DNA of 64,000 bases from Apostichopus japonicus (lineage: Eukaryota > Echinodermata > Holothuroidea > Aspidochirotida > Stichopodidae), in assembly GCF_037975245.1 (NCBI RefSeq), contig NC_092578.1, forward strand, positions 15,298,321 through 15,362,320. The letters are read 5' to 3'. The notes below the pieces were generated by a model. That model saw only the letters and a list, made by a program, of their open reading frames with translations, ran no database searches and had not been told where the DNA came from. Of the stretch, positions 24,201-39,200 are shown one piece after another. A program made the position numbers and the translations under genes. Within the stretch, counting starts at the first letter, position 1. Each line of letters opens with the position of its first letter.

Positions 24201-27200
24201 ACGTCCGGGGAGTTAAACATGAACACCGTCAACAGCCTTGTTAACCGGGGGCTGAGAGAGTGACAGGCCTCCCCACCCCCGACACCTGCCTCTGTAGGGG
24301 GACCACAGAGGGACAGGAAGCTGAATTGCTCCAGGGTTTGGAAGGTGAAGGATTTACGGTTGTAGTATCCACCCCGGGAGTGTAACTGCCGAAGAAGTTC
24401 CAGATTCGGAATTCCACCTGAGGAGGAAACAAAAAGGAAAATCAAAGTATTTTGAAAGTCATTCCGTTACAAATTTCTGATAAGACAAAAGAGAAGTAGT
24501 GTCATATTAGTAATACTTAATATGATTAATTATTACTCTGTAAAGCTAATTTAAGTTTTTTTTTAAGTTACCATGGAGATATTCTCCACATTTCAGATCT
24601 GAAGTATTACAAATCAGAAGGATCTTGTTATGTTTAATTACACATGCTAGCTGTATAATTCAATGTGCTGGAACTTCAAATCATGAATCAATCATCGATA
24701 TTAATTGGAGAGAAACAGAAGAAGAGAATAAATCTACCAAACTTAACTTGCACTTCTTAATCCATTTATTTAAAGGGATCGAGGGGGTTAATGTCAAAGC
24801 TCTATAGCCTAACTTTTAATCAACCCCTACCGCAACATACCTCGCTACCCAATAATGCTACCAGTCCCGTTCCATAATCTGACACGAAATACTGACCATT
24901 GCTCATTGTTTTGTTCAAAATATTTAACCCTGTGCATATTTTAAAGAGAGGGTATCATTTCAAGAGAGTCAGGTAAAAATATAGAGTGATACCTGTTCTA
25001 GGATTCTTGGAGCAGCAATTCATATCATCGATAAAGAACATCGGCCGACCACCGCCAATGGCTGCCACTCCTTTAGATGCCAGAGAGGGATTCAGAGCGA
25101 CGCTCATCGGTCTTAGCTTCGAAGACAGACCATCCTCTAACATGGTTTGGCTGAAGACTGGAGAAAAGTGGAGCTTGGTGTAGGGGTGCTTGGGATGCAC
25201 CAAGTTCTGGAAATACAACAGGATTGATTACAGTTGGCAAAATTTCTTTGTAAAAGAGATTTGTGAGATGTTATTAATGGATGCACAGACAGACAGGCAA
25301 ACAGACAGACAGAGAGACAGACAGACTGCCTGGTGGAAAAAATGTGGAACTTGGTGTTCGGGATACACCGAAGTACTGAAATAAAACAAGAACTGTGAAA
25401 TTGGTGTGAACCTGATGGTTACGTAAAATATGATTTTAATATTCGACCATGAAAAAGAGGTTAAAACGAAAAGGACAAACAGACAGCCATTGCATGAACA
25501 AATTGGAGTTTGTAATAGTATTACAGTTATTAATTGTACTGTGTACTTACTACATAAACTGAATGGCTAATTTAAGACATTCTTTGCAGCTGTAACACAC
25601 CGTACGGTGACAAGAGAGGCACAAAGAGATGTAATTATTAAGACAAAAGATACAACATTCCTGACGATGTTTAACTTTACCTGAACAAGCGCACTCTTGC
25701 CTACTCCGGGAGCACCGCAGAGGAGTATAGGACTGGTAGGTAAGAGAAGATCCACAAGATGAGAGTATCTCTCCATCTGAAAATGAAAAAGACAGATGGA
25801 GTATTAAGATCAAGAAAATATAAACAAGTGTAACCATTTCAGGGGAAGGATGAGAGGGAAGGGCAGGGGTAAGGAGGGTTTTGTGTCCCATAAAACACAA
25901 AGAGGAGAAGCTAAAATTTGGGAAAAGACAAGAATGATCAAAGAAAAATAATGAGTGAGAATGTTCATGCCCCTCCCCCCTCAAGCACCCTATGAATCTC
26001 CCTGCCCCTCTTCCTCTCCCCCTACTCCCCAACAACAATTGTCAATTCACATCTTGCTTTGATTTTGCATGCCAACCCATTTTGCAGTATGTGGGCATAT
26101 TTTTATAAGCCATTGATCTAGCCTCTTACTTTTCATTTCAATTCATATCATTTCATTTCATTTATTTCATTTATTCAATCCAGTATGAAATATAAAATAT
26201 TCATAAAAAGAAGTACAAACATAAAATATATTAATAATAAACAATGTTAAGATGTTATCAGATATTAAGATGATATAAGATTACCAAAAAAATACTCTAA
26301 ATCAAAGGATCGAAAAGCTTAGATTGAAAGAATATTGCAGCACGATAGATAAATGAGTTTCGAAAAAAGATGTATTCTATCTTTGGCAAGATTTGTCGAT
26401 TTCTTAGATTTCTGCAAGATTTTGTTAGCATACTGTTTAATGAAGAATGTAGAGGATGGTTTTGGTCTACTCTAATTGTGTTTGCCATCCGAATGAACTC
26501 ATTTCTAGCAGTCCCATTTACAGTGTCTACAGGTAATAGGAAGTTGAAATCTAAACTCAAAATTTAAAATTTAAACTCAAATTTACCTGAGGAATGACAG
26601 TGTATCCAGAGGGCATAGTCTTTATCCTATCTTGAGATTTATCAGAGAAGGACACCAGGATGCCCTGGTTTGGATCCACATGGTAGTCAAACAGTGACTC
26701 TTCTGACGGTATCAATATATCCAACGATGATCTGGACAGGATGTGCCGGGCAAACGCTTCAAATTTATCCCAGTACCTGAAAGAGAGATTTTACAATGTT
26801 ATCGTAAAGTGTACTGAAAGCTCTGCAAAATATCCAAACATGTTTACTTCAAAATTTGCTACATTTTATTGCTTCCTTTATCAAACTTGAGTCCTTCTCT
26901 ACTAATACCACTGCTATTCTATGTCTGCGTCATACTTGCAGCATGAGTACAACATATTCACAAGTATACATAGAAAATTCCCTTTGGTATGAGTACGAAA
27001 TAACATAGAATGTAAGAGTATGTACTCTAAAGAGAATGTACTCTAAGCATGAGAAGGTTTAAATAAGCTTCCAGTGGTATCTACACTAGCACTTAAACAC
27101 TGCATCAAGTACATTTAAAACATCTATGAGAGTGAGTACACAAATACAAGCAACAAGGGTGGATGATCAAGGAATTTATGGCCTTGGGGTTGTTGAAGGC

Positions 27201-30200
27201 GGCTTCCATGTGAGGGGTCAGTGGGTTCCTCCCCAGAGAAAGTAACACTTTTAGACATCAAATGGTGCATTCTGAGACATATTAAGACCATACATTAGAT
27301 CTTTATTAGGTATAAATGCAACATTGTGCTTTACAACTTCTTTTGAATTTTTGTGTGAGGTTGAAAAGGGGGGTGTTAACCCCCACCCCTCCCCACATCC
27401 ACTCTTGGTAGTATGTTAGGATATAAAAATGAGTGCAGACTCCTCAGTCTGGTCTGCTTATAGCTTTGTAACATAACTGCCTGCCATGCTGGTGCTTGTT
27501 ATTAACATAACACATACCTTTCATGCAAGTGTCCAGCGAAACCCCAGATATAAGAGAAGACGAAGATGGATGATAATAGCACAGAAGGATTACAACTAGC
27601 TGGTCTGGAGCTCACAGAGGAGACACTGGGAGACAGGAGGGCTGTTAACTTGTTCTCTAAAAAAACACAAAATTCAGAAAAGTAGTAAGAACAAACAAAG
27701 ACCCACACTCGTTATTGCGATCGTGCCTTTTCTGTCGCTGAGCCTTCTCTTTGGAACGAACTCCCATTTCACGTTCGTGACTCTCCCTCTCTTTGTATTT
27801 TCAAAACATTTCTCTTTAATTCCTAGTTTTCTTTTTTCCCTTGGTTTCCTTTGTCTCTTTCCTACTTTTTAAAGCGCTTTGAAACGCTGTATCAAGCGAT
27901 ATATAAATGTAATTTATTATTATATTATTATTATTAGAAGCAGGATTATTGCAACTTGAACCATAATAAGACTTTAACAGAGGTTTGTTGTCTTATTTAT
28001 GGAGGGAAATATTATGAATATATGAATATATTATGAACAATGGAGTAATTGTTTCTTCATTTAGAATGTATATAAACATACAAGGTAGAATATCTCTAGA
28101 AATCCCACCCCTTCTGCTGCTCTCTGGGTTGAATATTGATAAAAATCAGAATCATTTCTTTCCTCTTTTTAAACTAAAATCAAAGTAAACTCATTCACCT
28201 ATTGGCTTCTTGACTTCAGGATCGGTATTCATAGCGACTTCCTCTCTCCTGAAGTAAACACTTAGCAGAGCTCCTAAAATCTTGACGAAGGTAGACACCT
28301 CTCTCAACCCAGGGCCCAGAGACTCCTTTGACGGCGTTAGGTCTGTCTCTAAGATGAAGGAGCAACCAGACTGGCTCAGGAAATCCAAGCTAGCTGGAAA
28401 AATCTCATCGATCAACGTCGTTAGAAGCTGGAAGCTGTCGGTGGAAAAATAAAATGTCAAGACCAGTAGGGGTAATAAATGTACTTAGTTTGATAATTGG
28501 ATAGATTACTTTAATGTTAAGATTTAAGTGTTTAGGCAATATGTTAATTTATTATAAAGTGTATACCTTTAATTTTTACAAGTTTTGATTATTCATTTGT
28601 TTCCCAGAGCGCAAATTTAACACTCGCCTTTGTAAGCCATTGCCCTTTTGTATATTGGGGCCAAAACAGATTACAATAACTAAGAAACAAAGAAAGACAA
28701 TGGAAAAAGCACCCAATTATCCACACACTCGTTAGGAAATATCCATAGGATATGTTCTTGTTTTTTGAAGAATACATGCATAGGAATTGTGTTCTCTTTT
28801 TCATGGATATGCACTTTCTGTAGGATATATCCCATAATACAGAATATAATCCACCAATTTCAAAACCAGTTTTTGATTTTCATTTTTTCTTCTTATTTCC
28901 CACAAGAAGCATCCTCAAAGATTCCAGTGAGTGGACTGAAATGACATTTTAAATTTGTAAATCATTTTTGGAAACATAACTATCATTAGTCAAGAAATAA
29001 AGGGGGAAAAACTAACACCTAACTTAAATTTAAATCCGGTCGTGACGACCAGTCTGACGGAAGATGATTCCACTTATTCGCTTTCATCTACAAACTGTCA
29101 AATAACTGTATCTCAAAAAAAAGAAATCAAGTTTTTAGAAATTAATGAAATTACTGAATGCCAGCAAGAATATTTCTGAAAACCTATTTTTCTGTTGCCT
29201 CAAAAGTTCACATCTTTCTTAACATAAGGTCCTACTTGCATCATGAAAAATAAAAATAGCACACGATTTAGAGCATATCCATTCATGGTAATACCAGCTT
29301 ACGACGTTGGCTTACTTTGTGTTCGAGCATTCCCAGAGGGTCTTGACTTCACCGAGCCAGGAGTCGAGAAGAGATCTCCATTGGACTACCTCTCTGCCAA
29401 AGTGTAGTATGGCACAGTCTGCTACCAGGGCAGGGGAGGCCTGGGAGAGATCTGTGGTCTCTAGGATTAAACTCAGTGAACCTTAAAAAAATATATATTT
29501 AATATTAAAAAAAAAATGGATGGGAGATGGCACTTAATATCACAAGAATGTTCCTTTAGAACTGAGAAAAATGACCTCATAATGGAAAATGATATTCAGT
29601 CTATGTATAATGATACAAAAATATAAAAATATAAAATATTAATGAGATAAATGAAATGATTATTATTATTATAGTTTTATTAAATTGAGGATTGAAAAGT
29701 AACCTAAATACAATTAAAGGTTGATTTTGTTTTCATGCGAAAGGGATTCAGTCAGTTTCCATTTGTTTTTAAACATTTCATGTATTTCTAAGTACTGCAC
29801 TCTCAAATATGTAACTTTTTAGCTGAGTAACTGACTTTGTTTTTTCCCCCTTTCTTTCTTTCTTTTTCATTTTCATTCTTCCATTATAATAAATGACATA
29901 TACATCATATATTTTAACTGTTATATAACTATAACTAGATTAATTACTTCAACTGTTTTTTGTAATTATTACATTATTTTGTATTTATACTAGTATGAAA
30001 TGAAACAAAATGAAAATTAAATCTTTAAACAATATTGAGAGTTAATGGTATCAACTTTGAACCAAACATTAATCTATGAAATCTTACTTGGAATACTAAG
30101 TTGCTCTCCGTTAGCCAGGGTCATTTCTCGGTTGCCTCTCTTCACGACGGGATGGTACAAATCTGATAAAGTCTGGTTGACATCTCCGTCCAACACCATC

Positions 30201-33200
30201 CACTTCTCAATGACACTCGGGGAACTGAGCAGTCCTTTACCAAATGGCTTTGACGAAAGAAACGAAAGATATTTACGGCTGAATTCTGACTGCTGAATTT
30301 TTCCACGTATTGAATGTCTTTAGTATGTGCAAGGCGATAACAAAGTTTAAGGGGTTGGTGATAGGGGTGCAAGTGCAATTATTATTGCAAGCAGCTTAAA
30401 AGCTTACTAATAAAATTTTAAATTAATGGTGAAAGTGTAATATTTAGCATTAATGGAGAGAGAAGGAAGGGGAAGGGGAAAAAAGAGGAGGGGAGGGGAG
30501 GGGGAGGGTGAGGGGAAGGGAAGGGGAAGGCCTCATTACATTCATAAGATACAATGGTATTGACTTCAATTTATAGAATGATCAGTGGGCACAGTTTAGT
30601 TATTATATAAAAATCCTTATTGAAGGTCTACAATTTCACTTTCTTCAGCATCAATGAGTTGATGAATATTCCACAAAAACAAAAACTTTCAGAATTAAAT
30701 TGTGAGAAACTGGTGAAACTCTATAATCACAATTAACATGCGTATCTGAAACAGTTCATAAACTACACAAGCTGAGGAAACAGCTGCCTACAAGACGATA
30801 CAACAATCCAGAGACTCAAAATATTTTCATAATCGTGTGAAATGATTTTTTGTACCTTCTTTTGTTTTGCTTTCTCAACCTGCTCCTGAGACAGAGCTTT
30901 CGCTGCCATTGAAGATGCTGCGGAATCTCGGATCATTCTGGTCAGAAAGCCGTCTTTCCAGGAATTTCCTTCTTCGCTCCATTCCCCAATTATCTTTGAT
31001 GGTGAAAAGGGATATTTAAATTTACAAAATGAAATACATGCAAGTTTAAATCCATCATACACCTCAGAAACCCATCGTTACAAGCTTTGGATATGCCGCT
31101 TACCACAAAAACTTAACATATATTGCTTTAAATACCTCACAGATAGCAGGAACTTATTATAAAACTTCACTACCTTGCACACTTCAGAAACTCAACAAAC
31201 AGCTTAAAATACATCACATACATAAGGAACTTAGTATACGTTCCACAATACAGGAAATGAACACATTATTGCTTTTGAAATTTCACATACAGCAGGAATC
31301 TATCTTACAAAATTTAACATATCAGACACTTCAGAAATCCTACATACAGCCTTAAGTATGTCACATAGATACATCATTAAGGACCTCAACATACCTCAGG
31401 AACCTAGCCTACATCACTGAATACCTCACATACCTCAGGAAACTAGCCTACATCATAGTAAACCTCACATACCTCTGGAACCTAGCCTACATCACTGAAT
31501 ACCTCACATACCTCAGGAAACTAGCCTACATCATAGTAAACCTCACATACCTCTGAAACCTAGCCTACATCACTGAATACCTCACATACCTCTGGAACCT
31601 AGCCTACATCACTAAATACCTCACATACCTCAGGAACCTAGCCTACATCACCGAATACCTCACATACCTCAGTAGCATAACCCACATCACTGAATACCTC
31701 ACATACCTCAGGAACCTAGCCTACAACACTGAATACCTCATATAACTCAGGAATTTAGCCTACATCAATGAATACCTCACATACCTCTGGAACCTATCCT
31801 ACATCACCGAATACCTCACATACCTCTGGAACCTAGCCTACAACACTGAATACCTCATATAACTCAGAAATTTAGCCTACATCACTGAATACCTCACATA
31901 CCTCAGGAACCTAGCCTACATCACCGAATACCTCACATACCTCAGGAACCTAGTCTACATCATTGAATACCTTACATACCTCATGAACCTAGCCTACATC
32001 ACTGAATACCTCACATACCTCAGGAACCTAGCCTACATCACTGAATACCTTACATACCTCAGGAACCTAGCCTACATCACTGAGTACCTCAGGAACCTAG
32101 CCTACACCACTGAATACCTCATATACCCCAGGAACCTAGCCTACGTCTCTAAATACCTCACATACGTCAGGAACCTAGCCTACATCACTGAATACCTCAC
32201 ATACCTCAGGAACCTAGCCTACATCACTGAATACCTTACATACCTCAGGAACCTAGCCTACATCACTGAGTACCTCAGGAACCTAGCCTACATCACTGAA
32301 TACCTCACACACCTCAGGAACCTAGCCTACATCACTGAATACCTCATATACCTCAGGAACCTAGCCTACGTCTCTAAATACCTCACATACCTCTTCCAAT
32401 GACAGAGTAGCAGGATAAATCACAGAGACATCTACAGCTGGATACTCGGGTAGTTTCTTTCCCTGGGTCGCGACCTCCAGCCACTGTAAGGTCAACCTGG
32501 AAATCACCTCAGCCTTAAACTTCATACGATGAACACTTGGTGAACTTGGGCTCGGACTTGACTCACTTAAGCCCTTTAAATGTAAATTTAAAAATACAAA
32601 TATTTTGCAGTCTGATTGCCAACTTCTGAATCTCCAATAAGATAATCAGACATTCAGTGTTTTGTAACGTTCAATTTTTTAAAGTTTCCTGTTAAACGTA
32701 AACAACAGCTCTATGTTACGTACTCTTTGAATATTACTTTGACCATTATAGGAGAGCCCCATCTTTACTTTCTTCTGATTAATGCCATTGTTTGCTATAC
32801 TTTCTAATAGCAACAAAATTTCAAATCATGAAAATGATCTCCAAAAACAATAAAATATGTACAGGTGGAGAAATGTAAAAAATAAAAGATCATTTTGTAA
32901 TGGCGGCAGAGAAAAAATGGGAATTCAAATCAGATAAAGTAAGTCTCTTAAGATCAAAGTCTGGTTACCTACTCCAAAACTTTTCACGTACTTTGCCCCA
33001 ATAATGAACTATTCTAAAGAGTGTTAGCTCAATGGTTAATGCCAGTGCCTTCCAATCATAAGGTCCCCAGTTCGAGTCACTCCAAGATTAATGTTTGTCG
33101 TCCAGTTACAGAGATGTTGACAATTCATAATCATGGACGTTAAATATGAATCTAAGAGACTGAGTTCTGTCAGCTTGCAGCTTAAATAAGCCAATGATGG

Positions 33201-36200
33201 CTTCTTCGCAAGTTCCTGCTTGCATGAGGATCTAAAAAACATACAAACATACATTCTGTAAACATAAGTTATATATATGTAAACCTTTTTCAAACAGGGA
33301 CAAAACCTCTCACGTAACGGAAAGGAGACGAATATTACAGGATAGATGAATTTACCTTCAGCTTTGGCACCTGCGGTACCCCCTTGTGACCCTCTTCCTT
33401 CTCAACTGGAGGTACCTGATGGAGATTATTCAGCACACGTGCCAGGGTGTGGTAACACACCGTCTTCCCGCTCCCGGCTGGTCCGACCAGAATGACACCG
33501 CACTTGTGCTGGAGAGTCTCTTGAAGCTCAATAACCTGAAAGATTTGATCAATTTAGACAAAAAAATTAGTTTGATTAATAAAGCATAAAATAACAGCGC
33601 AATCATCTTTCCACTAGATTTAATGATGCAGCAATTAAACAAATTTGTTAAAAAGCTTATAGATACTTTTCCCTTTTTTGATTCTTACTAGTCAAACGTT
33701 GAGACTGCACAGTTGGGACGTAATCTTTGGTGTTGAGAATTTTACACAAAAAGTGTGTGGCAAGGGCACTGCTTAAATCTGGAGGCTGTAGCATCTGCCC
33801 CTAAAGAGCTATTGTTGCTATCAACAAGCACATGTGTTCAGGGAGGTGTATGTCATTTGTATTGCTGCATATATATATATTCAGTCTGATCACTTAGAAA
33901 CTCTAATATAATTTTATGTCTGTTTCTTTTATATGTGTTCACCTTTAAGTAATCATTCTTTACAACTAATAGTAAAATTTAATATTTTGAATATTACTTT
34001 ATATTTTAAATATATTTTTTACTCCTTTTTATGAATATTTACTGGTTTCAATAAACATTCGAACACCCACTGTAGCAGGTGGGTGTCTCCTAGAACTAAC
34101 CTCTGCATTTACTTCCACAAGCATTTGGGTATGATTCATCCATGCGCTGATAAATAGGGTTTTTTTATAAATTAATGTTGTACTATTAAAATGTATGTTA
34201 ATATACAATACATCTACAAGACACCTGAAATCTAAAGAGTGGATTTATCAGACATTTTTTAACATTTCTGTACCGTGTAGCAAAAGTTAACAACTACAGA
34301 ACCATACCACAGATTCCTAAATAATTTCCAAATAATTCAACACATTAACCAGCTATGCATGCTACCTTATTAACGTGCTGTGGAGTGGCTTGTAACTTGT
34401 CTGCAACAAACTGGTTTTGTATGGCATCCAGTAACACAGGGTCATGCTCCTGACCCCCAGTGCTGGGACGGGGACCTCCTCCACCCCAGGGGAAGACACA
34501 TCTCAATAGTTCCTTGACGGCGTGTAACTGATGCCGGTCTTTCAGACGAGGGAGCAGGTGTAGTTGGATCGCGTAGACGAGGGCGTTCTCCTCTTTGTGA
34601 AGTTCATCCTGCTCAAAGATGTCTGTCAGATCCGTCTCAGAATCTACAGAGAAAACAGAACATAGTGAAAATAAAACATGATTACTATTTGTTTTTAAAT
34701 GGTTGTTTATAGATATTAAATGTGAATAATATTATTCCTAATTATTTAAAATATTGCAACAACTAATGAAAAATAATAAACTTGCAATTACTTTCAAGGG
34801 GAATGGGGGGGGGGGTATTTCAAATTGGAGACTTTGCTAGTTTTGGGGAAAATAAATTTGTGGAAATTTTAAACCTCTCAATATGGTCTGAGGAAAATTT
34901 GTAAAATGTTAACCATGAGAATATTTGCTTCAGAATCAATTCATCTAATATGCAACTATAATTCTTGAATGAACAGGAATCTATAGGTATATACATCTCT
35001 TCATTAAGGTTGTAACAGACAGATATAGAATAGAAGGGAATGGTTCAAGTGTAAAATGTTAAACTTATCCTGTATTGATAGCGCACATTCCTCTATTCAA
35101 TTTACACATGAACTACCTATATAGTGATGCGAATCTCACCTGCTGGGAGACCAACAGAGGGCGTGCTTCCATTCTGCGAGCTGCCTCTTCCAGTCAGTTC
35201 ATAGACGTTCCTCTTGGAATACATCCTCAGAGCAGCGACGTCCATCACCGATTTCAAGACCCTCAGATCCAGATGAAAGTCGGGATTTTCTGGAAACTAA
35301 TCAAAACAGACACAATATTAATAAATGCTATGATAAGGTCACAAAAGAAAGTAGTTTTGGCTACATGTAATCTTGGTGCGTTATATAGAGCTAATCAAAA
35401 CCAAAATTTAATAAAACAATGTTTACGAAACATCTCAGACAGACAAGGGGGTAAGGAAGATGACCCCGGGATAACAAATGGGATATGGATTCCTAAGGTC
35501 ACTGGTTCAAAGAACCTAGTCTAGAGAAAAATAAAGTTGTTTTTTAATTATTTATCATTGCTTTGAAAAAGAGGTTGGAATTTAAATAATGAATCTTCCG
35601 CAAGAAAAACACCTGTACTGAACATTTACATTAGTTTAATAAAATTGAGTCATCAAAACTACTTTGAAAAACCACAACTGTTTTTTTCTGGAAATATAAC
35701 ACACTTAAATAGCATACACATTTTAGAGAGGAACAACTCTATTGAAAGAAATGACAACCACTGGATATCCAAACCAAATCATTGTTAACTATTGGAAAGC
35801 AGTAAAAAAAAAAATATGGTAAAATTTTTTTTAAGTATCTACCATTGACAAAGAGCTCATCTCAATAAAGTTAAAATTTGACAAGCATGATGATATGAAG
35901 GTTTACCTGAGCTGACAATATCTGTGAAAGAGAGTACAGCTTTGAAGCCAAACCCTGGTGTTCTTGAAACCCTGAACATATTAACCAAGTCTCGAGTATG
36001 ACCAGTAAGTCTGGTATGACCATTGAGGTGTGTCGCATCGAGGCCTGAAGAGGAAGTAATAAATCGATCAATTAATCCATCAATCAATCAATCATGCATT
36101 AGCTACAAGGAAACCATCTTTACAATAACTTAAGTTTGTTCAAATAAATTAACAGTTTCCATATCTAGAAAAATTTCCACAAGGATAAAAAGGCGTAAAG

Positions 36201-39200
36201 TTGTATAAACTTGTAAAATAAAACCCAAATTCTGAGACAGCTAGAAGGGCAATGACACGTTGATAAGCATAATTACCTGAGTTGCATTACAGAGAGAGAA
36301 ATGAGAAATATGCTAATGGCGTAGCCTACCTTCAAATTAGCCGGTACCTCGGGGTGACGAATACCATCTGTCGTCATGGTAACGAAACAAGCAAAATTAC
36401 CGCTAGCTGGAATCAGGTGTCCATCAAATTCCAAATGTCCCAATGTGACTGGCTTGTGATGCCAATGCTGGACAGATGGCGTGGATTGCACATTTGCTGT
36501 TAAAGAAGCAGAAATGGTGGATGATAAATCTACTGATGTTTATCAAAAAATATCAAATTTCAAAGTTTGGGTCTATCATATCAAAACATAGACTTAATTT
36601 ATCTAGTTTTATGATGGCCATTTTCCTTGATATCAATGATTTTATTTCAAGAGGGCATATCGTTCCTACATGTTTCGATGATTTTGTTCAAGAAGACATG
36701 TAATAGAGTTTAATAATTTTCAAATAGACTACTTTGTCGTTAGAAAGAACAGAAAAGTTTATTGTTTAGAAAAGGATTAAAATCAAGTTACCTCAGGATA
36801 AAAGTCCTGTGCCTCTCCACCAATTGAGCTATCTAGCCAACCGTCTTTGCTTTCATTTTTAAATAGACAACAGAAGGGTGATGGGGAAATCCAAAAGCCA
36901 AAAAAATCGTCCTATTTTTTTTTTTTTTTTTGTCTCTTTACATTAAATTTTTATAATATCAAGTCACTTCAATATATTTACTGTTTATCATTTGTTTTAA
37001 TCTGTCGACATGTAGTTTTTATCACTAATAATTAATACAGTAATACTCACCGGATTTAGGTCTGTTGATGAAGAGAGGGACCGGATCATTACTGGTCAAA
37101 TAATGATCAGTCACAGAAACTTGTCGTCCTCTAACGATGGAGTGTCTCCTGCCTCTCGATTTATCCTTCAATTCATCAATATCAGCCTCCTTGTAAACCG
37201 AACGGGAAAAAAAATGACAGTTAATTATTGATTCCATTCTGTACATACTTTAACGGTATTGGTTCACCTCTGCTGGTTTCACTACATGTCTCTTATTGTG
37301 GTTTACAACATATAATTTATAATGGTGCAGTGTGATACAGTGGTATTTTGAAATTTGAAATATGATAGGGACCATATGAAAGATTGTACCGTGAATGGGG
37401 AACCAAAAACACATTTCACCGAGCCAATTTAAATTAAAACAGGTAAAAAAAAAAGAGTTTTCAAAGCAAGGAATGCAAGGTATCCATTCTGCTATTCTTT
37501 ATATTAGCAGCTTTTTGGTCACATGTTAGTTAACATTAAGTACCTTTCAATTTTTTGGTACATATTTCTTGAGGATTTTTTTTTTTTTTTTTTGACATCC
37601 ATTTTCAGTAAATCTAGCAATAATTAAGTGGTTAAATGTGTAAGCATAACATTACAGAATAGCTGAATTTTGTAATCAGTTCCTACCAAAAAAATTAGAA
37701 AACTTATAGTCTGCATGTAAAGTAGTAACAACTAAAAGGAGAGAGTGGTGTTGACCAGGCAAGCTGTTTCAACAACAGTCAACAACTCTGGTCCGACAAT
37801 ACAACACTTGCTTCAGATACTTGAACTTGTGAATTCTTAAAACACATATTGCGGACAACTTTGTGTTTTCTATTGAATGAAAATGCTTGCAAGGATGAGA
37901 AAGTATGGGACACAACATGTTTTTAATATTTTAATTTATGGGTGATTGAAGAAAAAATGTGCCATTTTGTGACTCCCAATACTCAAAAGCCACAGGTAGG
38001 CGATTAAACTTGAGCAGACCTGTCACGTGTTGTACAAGAAAGGAAAATGCCGCAGAAAAGACTCGGTCAGAGATTAAGTCGAAGGTGAGTTACTTTCAAT
38101 AAGAATTTGGGATCAAGTCAAATTTATTATATCAGCCTCTTTACCTCAGAAGTGATAAAGATCTTCTTCCTAGATTTTTGAGAACTATTTTCATCCTTTT
38201 CTGCAGTAGTTGGGAGCAGAGTGGTCACAGAGTGCCTCCGTAAATTTTTCTGAAACAGAAGAAAATGAACAAATTACGGTAGATTAAGATGCAAAATTTG
38301 TTCAACGGTTGAACATTTTGCTCAAAGTGAAACAGTAACATGTGACAAGTAAACTGAAAGCTAGTACAACTTTACGACAAGCAGTATTTTAAGTATTGGT
38401 CCAAAATGACAAAATAGACCTTTCTGGCATTCAAACCATTGCAAGAATTGGTACATCTACCCTTGACATTTCTTTCACACATTTTGAAGCATATCTTTCA
38501 TTGAAATATGGAATTCATTCTTCTTTAATAAGATCAATAACCTGTTCAACTGCTGGCATGATTCTTTGAAGCTGCAAGTTAACCCGAATGTTCATTAATT
38601 TATTCGTAATTCTCGTTTTACAAAACTTACCACCTGAGAGAATATTACCAACTTCCCAGGAAGGAAATTCAAATTTATTTTTTTTGGCCAAATTGAACAA
38701 AAGTTTGCATTATGACTTAAAGTAAGTTATCTACCATAAAAAAGTCTGAAATTATTGGAATATTTTACCACTGATGATTTTCCTCTGGTCTCATAATTTT
38801 GGTCAAAGCTTCTGTTGCTCAAGACTTGATAAGCGTGAAAGATGTGCTGGAGCTGGCGGGCAAACACAGACAATAAACCTGTGGATGCAAATAAACAAAA
38901 TGTTTACATTCTCTGCCACTAGAGTCTCTCTTCAAAGTTGTTTGTATCTGATGTCAAAGGTTATGACAATTATTTTACCATATCAACCAAGTACAATTCA
39001 TAATAGGACTGCAATTCAACAAATCAAAACACTTGATCATTTCATACTTCCATCAAGTGAATGTTGATCCGCTAGTAAAAACACTTGATCATTTCATACT
39101 TCCATCAAGTGAAGGTTGATCCGCTAGTAAAACCAATTGCTCCTTTTATACTTCCATCAAGTGACTGTTGATCTGCTTTTAATTCCATTTCTTCCATTAA

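Noticed and set aside
31983-32402. Plus-strand open frame of 139 codons
   Set aside because: It is a 13-residue repeat produced by the 39-bp minisatellite and runs into exon w34 on the other strand.
33021-33090. Functional tRNA gene
   Set aside because: The A and B boxes are present but the cloverleaf is not closed, and the sequence continues into a SINE body found twice in the window.
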